DNA of 25,205 nt. It comes from JBPCOB01 sp051000715. GTDB lineage: Bacteria > Actinomycetota > Actinomycetes > JALYNC01. Each line of letters starts with the position of its first letter. Position 1 is the first letter of the stretch. The notes beneath the pieces were generated by a model. It was not told where the DNA came from, ran no database searches, and saw nothing but the letters and a program-made list of their open reading frames with translations. A program made the position numbers and the translations under genes. Positions 7,158 to 15,710 of this stretch are shown piece after piece. The DNA lies in NCBI GenBank assembly GCA_051000715.1, contig JBPCOB010000126.1:1-25205 (forward strand), written 5' to 3'.

Positions 7158-7580
7158 ATGAACGTCTTGTTCGTCTCCAGTGTCTCCGTCATAACCGCCG
7201 CACCGGCCGAGGACCAGGCGCTGTTCACCGGCGCGCTCGGGCTGCCCCTCGCCGGCCAGGACGACTACGTCTTCACCGAGGGGTTGTCGGGCGTCAAGCA
7301 CTTCGGCGTCTGGCCCCTGACCCAAGCGGCGCAGGCCTGCTTCGGTGTAGACCAGTGGCCGGCTGACCACCCGGTGCCGCAGGCCAGCATCGAGTTCGAC
7401 GTCGACGATGTCGCCACGGCCGCCAACGAGTTGCAGGACCAGGGTCACCGCCTCCTGCACCCGCCGCGTACAGAGCCCTGGGGGCAGACGGTGGCCCGAC
7501 TGCAGAGCCCGGGAGGCTTGATCGTCGGGGTGAGCCATACACCCTGGATGCGGGAGACGACAGACACCTCGAGCTCATAA
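7158..7580 (+). CDS. VOC (glyoxalase/bleomycin-resistance) superfamily protein
   Basis: 140-residue single VOC domain. It starts with the first strand MNVLFVSSVSVITAAP, then a helix with EDQALFTGALGLPL, a tyrosine/phenylalanine-rich strand (DDYVFTEGLSGVKHFGVWPL), the second half beginning PQASIEFDVDDVATAANEL, then GHRLLHPPRTEPWGQTVARL and QSPGGLIVGVSHTPW. The metal-ligand positions are not the standard H/E/H/E set of glyoxalase I that I can recognise. The reaction, or whether it is a binding protein, is therefore unknown. ATG 7158 fits the domain edge. It follows the toxin gene by 47 bases on the same strand but probably has its own promoter. Confidence 0.72.
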   Translation: MNVLFVSSVSVITAAPAEDQALFTGALGLPLAGQDDYVFTEGLSGVKHFGVWPLTQAAQACFGVDQWPADHPVPQASIEFDVDDVATAANELQDQGHRLLHPPRTEPWGQTVARLQSPGGLIVGVSHTPWMRETTDTSSS

Positions 7581-7633
7581 GAACCCACGCACCGTTCAGC
7601 ACGACGCAGAAGTTGCGGTGGCGCGCGATCCTG

Positions 7634-8857
7634 CTATTGCGGCCTGCTTCTGACGCCGACTTGGCTGATGTGCGGCAGCGCAACGCCGAGGTCGCGGGCA
7701 TCTCCGTTGTAGGCATCAACGACAAGCAGTCTCCCGCCCGCGGCGGCCACGAACAGCCGTCGGCTGTCGGGGGACCAGACCAGGGTTCCGTCGTTGAACG
7801 ATCCTCGATCGGTGGTCACCGCGAGCGGGTGATCAGCGCCGGACCCGAGATCGACCAGGTGCAGGGTGGCCGTACCGGCAGGACTGATGGGAAGCACGAC
7901 GGCCATTGATCCGTCCGGCGAGATCACGCCAGCCGCGGAGTTCACGGCCGCGGGCACCCCGGCAAGCACGCGTCGAGCACCGCTGACCCGGTCGATGACC
8001 ACGGTCGCGCAGCGGTGCTGATCATCACATTCCACCGTCAGCCAGCGAGTCGGGCCGACCGCAAGCACGACCCCGGTGGTGACCCGGCGCAGGCCATCGG
8101 GCCGGGCGTCGTAGACACCGCCGGTGGAGGTGACGAGCAGATAGCCGGCACCGTCCGAGGCCACGTAGCCGGCACTGTCCCCAGGAATTCGGATGGACAC
8201 GTGGGTCGGGCGGCCATCCATGCCGACCAGCACCATCGTCTTGTGGTCGCCGACGTCAGTCTCTACCCACACATGGCCCGCGTCCGGACCTGCAAAAACA
8301 GGTCCGTGCCGGCTCAGCGCACCCCGCAGCTCGCGGGCGGGTTGCCCGTCTGGCACCGCGTAGCCGGCCACCAGGTCCAACGGGCGGATGATCACACCGT
8401 CGGCGCCGACGACGAACGACACCGGACCGCTGCTCTGCAGCCCAGGAACCTCGGTGCGGGTGATCCGGCCGAGGGCAGGCTGAATGCGTACCACCGCGCC
8501 CGGGCCGCGACCGAACAGCTCCCAGCCGGCCGTCACTCCCAAAAGCCGATGGCCGACTTCGGTGACTGTCACCGGCTGCGATGCCACCGCAGGCCCGGGA
8601 TACCCGCCGGCCGGCGAAGACCGCCCCGCTGTCGGCGCGGTGGGGGCGGGTGCTGCGGAAGGCGTGCCTGCGTGCCGCAGCGTCGGGTAAAGGAGTGCCG
8701 CGATGAGCCCTGCGACGACGAGCAGCAGCACGACGGACCACCGACGCCCCGGCCGCCCCATGCTGTCCAGCACGTCGACGTGCCCAGGGTCGAGCCACTC
8801 CGCGTCCCTCGAGCGCGAATCGTCCTCACGGCCCACACAACCATCATCGACCCGCAA
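7634..8857 (-). CDS. Membrane-anchored beta-propeller-like protein, function unknown
   Basis: 407 residues. An acidic N-terminal segment (with EWLDPGHVDVLD) precedes one transmembrane helix, WSVVLLLVVAGLIAALLYP (about 40-58). A Pro/Ala-rich linker follows, then a domain of repeated beta-strand units with signatures such as GVISPDGSMAVVL, LVWSPDSRRLFVAAAGG and VVDAYNGDARDLG, which are TolB/WD40-like propeller blades. The domain is probably extracellular. I do not recognise an enzyme motif. The start is uncertain: TTG 8857 is the longest in-frame option after an upstream stop, and GTG 8836 or ATG 8761 are alternatives. None has a convincing Shine-Dalgarno. It converges on the small VOC gene (53-base gap) and diverges from the glycosyltransferase. 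Confidence 0.7.
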   Translation of the reverse strand: MRVDDGCVGREDDSRSRDAEWLDPGHVDVLDSMGRPGRRWSVVLLLVVAGLIAALLYPTLRHAGTPSAAPAPTAPTAGRSSPAGGYPGPAVASQPVTVTEVGHRLLGVTAGWELFGRGPGAVVRIQPALGRITRTEVPGLQSSGPVSFVVGADGVIIRPLDLVAGYAVPDGQPARELRGALSRHGPVFAGPDAGHVWVETDVGDHKTMVLVGMDGRPTHVSIRIPGDSAGYVASDGAGYLLVTSTGGVYDARPDGLRRVTTGVVLAVGPTRWLTVECDDQHRCATVVIDRVSGARRVLAGVPAAVNSAAGVISPDGSMAVVLPISPAGTATLHLVDLGSGADHPLAVTTDRGSFNDGTLVWSPDSRRLFVAAAGGRLLVVDAYNGDARDLGVALPHISQVGVRSRPQ

Positions 8858-8940
8858 AGCGAGCAGCCGTCACCTGGTCCAAGGACAAAGGGAAATGGAA
8901 GGACCAGACGCCAGCAGCTCTGGTACGGCTTGCGAATGGG

Positions 8941-8946
8941 TAGCGT
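8941..8946 (+). promoter_or_regulatory. Candidate -10 box (TAGCGT) of a leaderless glycosyltransferase promoter
   Basis: TAGCGT ends 6 bases before GTG 8953 in the 95-base divergent gap. No Shine-Dalgarno and no clear -35. Confidence 0.4.
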
Positions 8947-8952
8947 GCCGCC

Positions 8953-10104
8953 GTGCGCGTGCTGGTGGCTTCCACAGGCGGCGCCGGGCACTTCAATCCG
9001 CTGCTGCCGTTTGTCGAGGCGCTCGTGCGGCGCGGGGATGAGGTGCTCCTCGTGGTTCCGCCTGCGCTCGCGGCGACGGTCGAGGCGAGCGGCTATCAGT
9101 TCCGGGTCGGAGCCGATCCGCCAGCGGACGAACTCGCGGCGATCTGGGAGCGCTTCCCGACAGTTCGGCCCGACGAGGCCGCCGTTCTTGCCAACCGCGA
9201 GATCTTCGGGCGGCTCAACACCGCCGCCATGCTGCCGACGTTGGAGTCCTCCTGCGGCGACTGGCGGCCCGACCTGGTGCTCCGCGAGCCGGCCGAGTAC
9301 GCCTCTGCCGTGGCCGCCGACCGGCGCGGCATCCCGCACGCGCAGGTCGCGATCTCGTCGGCGACAGTGGAGTCAGCGTCACTCGCTCTCGCGGCCCCCG
9401 TACTGGAGGCGTACGGCAGCGGCCTTGTCGAGCGAATCCTTGCGTCGCCGTACCTGACGCGCTTCCCAGCCTCGCTTGACCCGTCGCCGTTTCCTGCGAC
9501 GCGTCGTTTCCATGAGGCTCTCAACGCCCATGCTGTCCCGCTACCGAGCTGGTGGGACAGAGACGACGCGCCGCTGATCTACGTCACCTTCGGCAGCGTC
9601 ACGGGGACGCTGTCGACGGGCATTGCGGCGTACCGCGCGGCGCTCGAAGCCGTGGCAGGGCTTCCGGCCCGCGTGCTGCTCACGATCGGTCGCACCACGG
9701 ACCGGGCGCCGCTCGGCCCAGTGCCGACGAACGTCCACGTGGAGACGTGGGTGCCTCAAGATGACGTGCTGAGCCACGCCGCCCTCGTTCTGTGTCACGG
9801 CGGCTCCGGAACGACCTTCGGTGCGCTAGCGGCCGGCGTGCCGCTCGTGATCATGCCGCTGTTCGCCGACCAGCCTGCCAACGGTCGGCTCGTGACGGCT
9901 GCGGGGGCTGGGCTCGTCGTCGAACCTGAGGGTTCCGAGAACGCCGCCGGCGCGGTCGGGCCCTCTGTCGCTCCGCGCCTCCGCGCCGCTATCGAGACGG
10001 TGCTAGCCGACACGTCGTACCGGCAGGCCGCGACGAGCATCGCCAACGAGATGCGTGCCCTGCCGGCGGTCGGGGAGGTGCTCGACTTCCTCGGCGCTGC
10101 GTAA
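8953..10104 (+). CDS. GT1 family glycosyltransferase (macrolide/UGT type)
   Basis: 383-residue GT-B-fold enzyme that would transfer a sugar from a nucleotide sugar to a small-molecule acceptor. The N-terminal acceptor domain opens MRVLVASTGGAGHFNPLLPF, the usual first strand and GxGHxxP loop. The C-terminal donor domain carries LIYVTFGSV, VETWVPQDDVLSHAALVLCH, and the signature HGGSGTTFGALAAGVPLVIM from H282, with the sugar-contacting pair D306-Q307 in LFADQPANG. The putative catalytic His is in the N-terminal loop (AGHFNP). Many actinobacterial relatives act on macrolides or other natural products. No biosynthetic cluster surrounds this one, so detoxification or tailoring of an unknown acceptor is possible. 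Start supported by the TAGCGT box. Confidence 0.85.
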   Translation: MRVLVASTGGAGHFNPLLPFVEALVRRGDEVLLVVPPALAATVEASGYQFRVGADPPADELAAIWERFPTVRPDEAAVLANREIFGRLNTAAMLPTLESSCGDWRPDLVLREPAEYASAVAADRRGIPHAQVAISSATVESASLALAAPVLEAYGSGLVERILASPYLTRFPASLDPSPFPATRRFHEALNAHAVPLPSWWDRDDAPLIYVTFGSVTGTLSTGIAAYRAALEAVAGLPARVLLTIGRTTDRAPLGPVPTNVHVETWVPQDDVLSHAALVLCHGGSGTTFGALAAGVPLVIMPLFADQPANGRLVTAAGAGLVVEPEGSENAAGAVGPSVAPRLRAAIETVLADTSYRQAATSIANEMRALPAVGEVLDFLGAA

Positions 10105-10177
10105 CCCTTGCGTTGAGCCGGCGGACCTGAACAACCGCGCAGGATCACTACATCGGGCGGCTCCACATCCGGACACT

Positions 10178-10771
10178 TCAGGGTGTGACCCGCCGGTGCA
10201 CGGAGACGGCGTAGTCGCCGCCTTCCACGTAGCTCTGACGGTCCCAAGTCGCCCACCGGTCCACCAGCTCGAGTCCGGCCGCGGCGGCAGCTTCGTCGTA
10301 CGCCGGCAGGCTCAGCTGGTCGGGCAACAGCGAAAAGCCGGCGACCAACAGACCGCTCGGACCCAGCGTGGCGGCGACCCGGGAGAGAACGGCGGACTCG
10401 GTGCCGGGCATGAGAAAGATCATGACGTTGCCCGCCAGCAGCGCCAGGTCGAACGGTCCGGTCTCGGGATCGAGCGTGGCCAGGTCGACTTGCAGCCAGC
10501 GCAGATCCGGGGCGCGTTGGCGGGCGACGTCCAGCATCGAGGCGTCCAGGTCTACGCCGACGACGTCGTAGCCCCGGCGGGCCAGCTCGATCGCCACCCG
10601 GCCGGTGCCACAGCCGGCGTCGAGCACTCGCGAGCCGGGTGGCACCAGCGACGCACAGAGGTCGGCCTCGCCGTGCACGTCGGCGCCCGAGGCGGCCAGC
10701 TTGGCAAAGCGCTCGTCGTACGACCGGCCGCGATTCCCGCCGGTCTCTGCCAACCAGCGGTTGTTTGACAC
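10178..10771 (-). CDS. Class I SAM-dependent methyltransferase
   Basis: 197-residue Rossmann-fold methyltransferase. Motif I is RVLDAGCGTGRVAIELARRG (about 48-67), motif II is DVVGVDLDASMLDVARQRAP, and the acidic post-motif LRWLQVDLATL is present, followed by FDLALLAGNVMIFLMPGTE. The N-terminal segment NRGRSYDERFAKLAASG and the HGEADL region match small uncharacterised actinobacterial methyltransferases. The substrate is unknown. It is downstream of typA: its GTG start at 10771 lies only 3 bases after the typA stop TAG (10777-10775), so the two are probably cotranscribed and possibly translationally coupled. Its 3' end converges on the glycosyltransferase gene, 73 bases away. Confidence 0.82.
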   Translation of the reverse strand: MSNNRWLAETGGNRGRSYDERFAKLAASGADVHGEADLCASLVPPGSRVLDAGCGTGRVAIELARRGYDVVGVDLDASMLDVARQRAPDLRWLQVDLATLDPETGPFDLALLAGNVMIFLMPGTESAVLSRVAATLGPSGLLVAGFSLLPDQLSLPAYDEAAAAAGLELVDRWATWDRQSYVEGGDYAVSVHRRVTP

Positions 10772-10774
10772 GCG

Positions 10775-12646
<1,872 letters not shown>

Positions 12647-12699
12647 GAGCGGTACTCCGAGCGGCAGGGGAAGCCGTGCGGACGCGCTACGGCTCCTTG

Positions 12700-12705
12700 A
12701 TCCTA
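12700..12705 (-). promoter_or_regulatory. Candidate -10 box (TAGGAT) for typA
   Basis: TAGGAT on the minus strand would start transcription near 12693, leaving a leader of about 47 bases with a Shine-Dalgarno before GTG 12646. No strong -35. Confidence 0.35.
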
Positions 12706-12772
12706 CGCTGGCCCGGCCCGGAATCGATCGGCGCACGGCGGTCGAAGGGCCGATGAGGGGTAGGACGGTGCC

Positions 12773-12955
12773 ATGTTCGCTATCTGGATGCGCCGATGGA
12801 TCGTGACCGCGCTGCTCGTGCCGATCGCCGGCCGGGTCGCCCAGCGGGTGGCCGGCCGGATCGAGGCGCGCCGCGGCCCGACGCCGATGTCCCGACGGCT
12901 GCGCGACGGTGGCGCGGCCCTGCACGGTCGGCGACGCCGGCGCCGTCGCTTCTAG
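12773..12955 (+). CDS. Small cationic protein of unknown function
   Basis: 60-residue predicted protein. A hydrophobic N-terminal helix (IWMRRWIVTALLVPIAGRVA) is followed by a strongly basic tail ending in a run of Arg (GRRRRRRRF). This looks like a short membrane-associated protein with a basic cytoplasmic end. Evidence that it is coding: a clean ATG with TAGGAC 6 bases upstream, and a position alone in the gap between divergent typA and the sigma factor, where nothing else overlaps it. I do not recognise a family. Arg-rich short frames arise easily in GC-rich DNA, so it could be spurious. Confidence 0.45.
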   Translation: MFAIWMRRWIVTALLVPIAGRVAQRVAGRIEARRGPTPMSRRLRDGGAALHGRRRRRRRF

Positions 12956-13030
12956 CCCGCGCACCGGCGGCGGCACCGGAATTTCGCGGCTGCCCGTCGG
13001 AGAAGCGCCCGCCGAAGCGACTATTAGCCC

Positions 13031-13558
13031 GTGAGCGAGCAGTCGAGGCAGACCAGCGACGTTCACGCCGCCCTGCGGGGGCTCTACGACACCGCCCTGC
13101 CGCACGTTTACGGCTACCTGCTCTCGCGTTGCGGACAACCTGACGTCGCCGAAGACCTCACCGCCGAGACGTTCCTCGCCGGCGTCGACGCCGTCCGGAA
13201 GGAGCAGCCGACGATTCCGAGTACGCCCTGGCTGCTCGGAGTGGCCCGGCACAAACTTGCCGACCACTGGCGACGGCAGGCTCGCGAGCAACGTCACCTG
13301 CAGACCGTCGCCGATTCGCCGCAGGCCGACGACGACCCGTGGGACGAGCGTCTGGACGCGCTCCGGGCTCACCAGGTCCTCCACCAGCTGGCACCCCAGC
13401 ACCGCGCCGCGCTGACGCTGCGCTACGTCGACGACCTGCCGGTGGCGGAGGTCGCCTCCCTGCTCGGCCGGTCGCCGCACGCCACCGAGGCGCTGCTGGT
13501 CCGGGCCCGAGCGGCGTTCCGTCGTACCTACACCGCCAAGGAGGGCTCCGGTGACTGA
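13031..13558 (+). CDS. ECF-type RNA polymerase sigma factor
   Basis: 175-residue group IV sigma factor. Region 2 (about 14-75) contains LYDTALPHVYGYLLSRCGQP then DVAEDLTAETFLAGVDAV, and TPWLLGVARHKLADHWRRQA. Region 4 (about 112-168) is LHQLAPQHRAALTLRYVDDL then PVAEVASLLGRSPHATEALL with a helix-turn-helix, ending ARAAFRRTY. No region 3 is present, as expected for ECF factors. GTG 13031 is the likely start. No Shine-Dalgarno is obvious. The stop overlaps the start of the downstream VOC gene by 8 bases, so the two form a coupled pair. No zinc-binding or membrane anti-sigma factor is encoded nearby, so control may involve the VOC partner. Confidence 0.9.
   Translation: MSEQSRQTSDVHAALRGLYDTALPHVYGYLLSRCGQPDVAEDLTAETFLAGVDAVRKEQPTIPSTPWLLGVARHKLADHWRRQAREQRHLQTVADSPQADDDPWDERLDALRAHQVLHQLAPQHRAALTLRYVDDLPVAEVASLLGRSPHATEALLVRARAAFRRTYTAKEGSGD
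13538..13545 (+). promoter_or_regulatory. Shine-Dalgarno for the long form of the triple-VOC protein
   Basis: AAGGAGGG, 5 bases before GTG 13551 and inside the end of the sigma-factor gene. Confidence 0.6.
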
Positions 13559-14837
13559 CCCCTTCGGCGCGCTCCGCAGCCCCATCCAGCCCGTCGACCC
13601 GGACCCCGCGTTCGCCGCGGGGCTGCGCGCGCGGGTCGAGCGGGCGCTGTCCCTACCGAGAGGAGTTCGCGTGTCCACGACCGCAACAGACTCGCCGAGG
13701 GTGTCAGGCGTTCGGGCGACCACCCGGCTCACGCCGTACCTGGCGGTTGCCGATGCCCGCCACGCACTGGAGTGGTACGCCGAGGTCTTCGACGGCGTCG
13801 TTCGCGGCGAGCCCATCGTCATGCCCGACGGGCGGATCGGGCACGCCGAGATCGACATCGGCGGCGCCACCGTCTACCTGTCCGACGAACACCCCGCGCT
13901 CGGCGTCGTCGCCCCGCAACCGGGCCGCGGCGCCACGGTGAGCCTGCACGCCGACGTTCCCGACGTGGACACCCTGACCGATCGGGCAGTGGCCGCCGGC
14001 GCGACGCTCGAGCGACCCCCGAGCGACAACCCGTACGGGCGCATCTCGGTCATCCGCGACCCGTTCGGTCACCGCTGGATGCTCAACACCGTGCCGGAGC
14101 CGGCCGTGCCGGAGCCGGCCGTGCCGGAGCCAGCCGCGGCCGAGCCGATGCGAGAGGGCGATATCGCCTATGTCTCCCTCTCGGTGCCCGACGCCGACCG
14201 GGCCGCCGACTTCTTCGCCGACGTCCTCGGCTGGAGCTACGACCCGCGCGCCGGGCGCAGGCAGGTGCTCGGAGCGGTGCCGGCCCACGGTCTGGTCGGA
14301 GACCCGCAACGCAGCACGCTGTTCCTGTGCTTCGCCGTCCGCGACGTCCGAGCCGCCGTCGAGCGGGTCCGCGATGCGGGCGGGCAGGCGGGGGGAGCCG
14401 TTCGGCGGCCGCACGGGTTCGTCGCGGACTGCGTCGACGACCAGGGCGTGCCGTTCGCCCTTTACCAGCTGTCCGGGAACGAGCCGCGGCCCGCGCTCAA
14501 CGGCACGGGTCCCGGCGACCTCGCCTACGTGACGATGCATGTCACGGACTCGACCAGGGCCCGGGCGTTCTACGGGGAGGTTCTGGGCTGGCGGGCCACT
14601 CCGGGACGCGCATCCGACGGCTGGGGCTTCGAGGACGTGTCGCCGATGGTGGGCATGAGCGGAGGCCACGCCGAGATGACCGTCGTGCCGATGTACCGGG
14701 TCGACGACATCGGGGCCGCCGTACAGCGGGTGCGAGCGGCCGGCGGGACCGCCCCCGACCCGCAGGCGCAGCCCTATGGCATCACCAGCGAGTGCACCGA
14801 CGACCAGGGCACCCGCTTCTACCTGGGTCAGCTGTAG
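13551..14837 (+). CDS. Three-domain VOC protein with sigma-linked N-terminal head
   Basis: 428 residues in four parts. Residues 1-40 are a helical head (TDPFGALRSPIQPVDPDPAF, then LRARVERALSLPRG), a motif I recall on actinobacterial VOC proteins encoded next to ECF sigma factors. Then come three VOC domains: one PhnB/glyoxalase-like (about 57-180; LTPYLAVADARHALEWYAEV, IGHAEIDIGGATVYLSDEHP, DPFGHRWMLN), then a Pro/Glu linker, then two of CFP-30/27-kDa type (GDIAYVSLSVPDADRAADFF; GDLAYVTMHVTDSTRARAFY, each with VLGW and a DDQG turn). Enzymatic activity is unknown. GTG 13551 has a strong Shine-Dalgarno and overlaps the sigma gene by 8 bases. A second in-frame GTG at 13671 also has a strong Shine-Dalgarno and would give a 388-residue form without the head. 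Its 3' end overlaps the convergent Nudix gene by 10 bases. Confidence 0.85.
   Translation: MTDPFGALRSPIQPVDPDPAFAAGLRARVERALSLPRGVRVSTTATDSPRVSGVRATTRLTPYLAVADARHALEWYAEVFDGVVRGEPIVMPDGRIGHAEIDIGGATVYLSDEHPALGVVAPQPGRGATVSLHADVPDVDTLTDRAVAAGATLERPPSDNPYGRISVIRDPFGHRWMLNTVPEPAVPEPAVPEPAAAEPMREGDIAYVSLSVPDADRAADFFADVLGWSYDPRAGRRQVLGAVPAHGLVGDPQRSTLFLCFAVRDVRAAVERVRDAGGQAGGAVRRPHGFVADCVDDQGVPFALYQLSGNEPRPALNGTGPGDLAYVTMHVTDSTRARAFYGEVLGWRATPGRASDGWGFEDVSPMVGMSGGHAEMTVVPMYRVDDIGAAVQRVRAAGGTAPDPQAQPYGITSECTDDQGTRFYLGQL
13658..13665 (+). promoter_or_regulatory. Internal Shine-Dalgarno before an in-frame GTG in the triple-VOC gene
   Basis: GAGAGGAG, 5 bases before GTG 13671, which is in frame with the long form (40 codons in). 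It is as strong as the upstream site, so internal initiation is plausible. Confidence 0.5.
14091..14135 (+). repeat. Three tandem copies of a 15-base unit coding VPEPA
   Basis: Units at 14091-14105, 14106-14120 and 14121-14135. The first two are identical and the third differs by one base. They encode the Pro/Glu-rich linker between the first and second VOC domains. Confidence 0.95.
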
Positions 14838-15265
14838 GGCTGATGGCCCGCATGGTGACGCTGGAGCAACGGCCGCAGGAGGTCGATCAGCGGGAGGTCG
14901 GCGGCCAGCCAGTCGACGTCGTACAGCTCCTCCGCGGTGAGCCAGCGGGTCGCAGCATGCTCGACCGGCCGCGGCTGGCCGCGCCGGACCGTGGCCGTCC
15001 ACACCCGCAGCACGGCGCCGCCGTCGCCGATCGGGAGGTCTCCCCCGAGCCGGTCGGCGACCGTGATCTCGACGCCGAGCTCTTCGCGGCACTCCCGGAC
15101 CAGCGCGTCCCGCTCCGTCTCGCCGGGCTCCACCTTGCCGCCCGGGAACTCCCACCAGCCCGCCAGATCCGAAGGATGCGCCCGCTGGGCAGCGAGCACC
15201 CGCGGCGTACCGCCGGCGACGTCGAGGATGGCCGCGCCCACGACGACCACCGGTTCGCCGGACAT
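14828..15265 (-). CDS. Nudix hydrolase, MutT-like
   Basis: 145-residue Nudix pyrophosphohydrolase. The Nudix box is complete from G43 to V65 (GX5EX7REUXEEXGU): G43, E49, R57-E58, E61-E62, G64. It is preceded by LAGWWEFPGGKVEPGE and a strand VLAAQRAHPSDL, the layout of (8-oxo)-dGTP diphosphatases such as MutT. The C-terminal part has HAATRWLTAEELYDVDWLAA. A role in nucleotide-pool sanitation is likely, but Nudix substrates cannot be assigned safely by sequence. The ATG 15265 start has a CAGGCT box 6 bases upstream (leaderless-like). The gene converges on and overlaps the triple-VOC gene by 10 bases. Confidence 0.87.
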   Translation of the reverse strand: MSGEPVVVVGAAILDVAGGTPRVLAAQRAHPSDLAGWWEFPGGKVEPGETERDALVRECREELGVEITVADRLGGDLPIGDGGAVLRVWTATVRRGQPRPVEHAATRWLTAEELYDVDWLAADLPLIDLLRPLLQRHHAGHQPYS

Positions 15266-15271
15266 CGGCGC

Positions 15272-15277
15272 AGCCTG
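15272..15277 (-). promoter_or_regulatory. Candidate -10 box (CAGGCT) of a leaderless Nudix promoter
   Basis: CAGGCT on the minus strand ends 6 bases before ATG 15265. It differs from TANNNT at the first base, so support is weaker than for its counterparts. Confidence 0.25.
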
Positions 15278-15361
15278 CCACGGCGACGACGGTTGACCGC
15301 TCGGGCATAGTGGCGGCGTACCGATCGGTGATCCCGCGTTTGCGACAGGACCGGAGGAGTC

Positions 15362-15679
15362 GTGCCGACCTTGCTGGACGACGACCTCGTCGCCGAGTCG
15401 CTCACCGCACTGACGGACTGGTCGGGGGACGGGTCGGCCATCCGGCGTACCGTGTCGCTGCCCGCGGCGCAGCTGGAGGCACTGCTCCGCGAGGTGTCAG
15501 CCGCCGCCGACTCCATGAACCACCACCCAAAGATCGAACGGTCGGGGAACGCCGCGACCTTCCTGCTGTGGACCCACAGCGAAGGCGGGGTCACCGAGCT
15601 CGACATGCACCTGGCTGCACGGGTCGACGAGCTGGTGCGCGACGCCGGCGGCGAATCCTCCCGGCTCGACCCGGCGTGA
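15362..15679 (+). CDS. 4a-hydroxytetrahydrobiopterin dehydratase (pterin-4-alpha-carbinolamine dehydratase)
   Basis: 105-residue PCD/PhhB-family protein. It dehydrates 4a-hydroxy-tetrahydropterin, recycling the cofactor of aromatic amino-acid hydroxylases. Diagnostic residues are H54-H55-P56 in MNHHPKIER, followed by FLLWTHSEGGVTELDMHLA (W70, T78, D81). The length is normal. GTG 15362 is preceded by a GGAGGAG Shine-Dalgarno. It heads a run of closely packed + strand genes (YchF-like, P-loop kinase, broken phosphotransferase). No aromatic hydroxylase is encoded in the window, and many bacteria carry PCD homologues without one, so the physiological substrate is unclear. Confidence 0.85.
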   Translation: MPTLLDDDLVAESLTALTDWSGDGSAIRRTVSLPAAQLEALLREVSAAADSMNHHPKIERSGNAATFLLWTHSEGGVTELDMHLAARVDELVRDAGGESSRLDPA

Positions 15680-15710
15680 CCACCCGGCCCACCGGCGCGG
15701 ACGGCCGGGC

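Noticed and set aside
7581..7633. Possible hairpin in the convergent gap after the small VOC gene
   Set aside because: Only a 5-base perfect stem (caccg/cggtg) with a long loop.
8015..9457. 480-codon + strand frame spanning the propeller gene and the glycosyltransferase start
   Set aside because: Low-complexity (Arg/Ser/Pro) shadow crossing two well-supported genes.
8953..10104. Glycosyltransferase as part of a macrolide biosynthetic or resistance cluster
   Set aside because: No polyketide, deoxysugar or ribosome-methylase gene is in the window; neighbours are a propeller protein and typA.
12647..13870. 408-codon N-terminal extension of the typA frame
   Set aside because: It runs over the small gene, the sigma factor and the VOC gene on the other strand, has no similarity to TypA, and GTG 12646 has a Shine-Dalgarno and the right domain edge.
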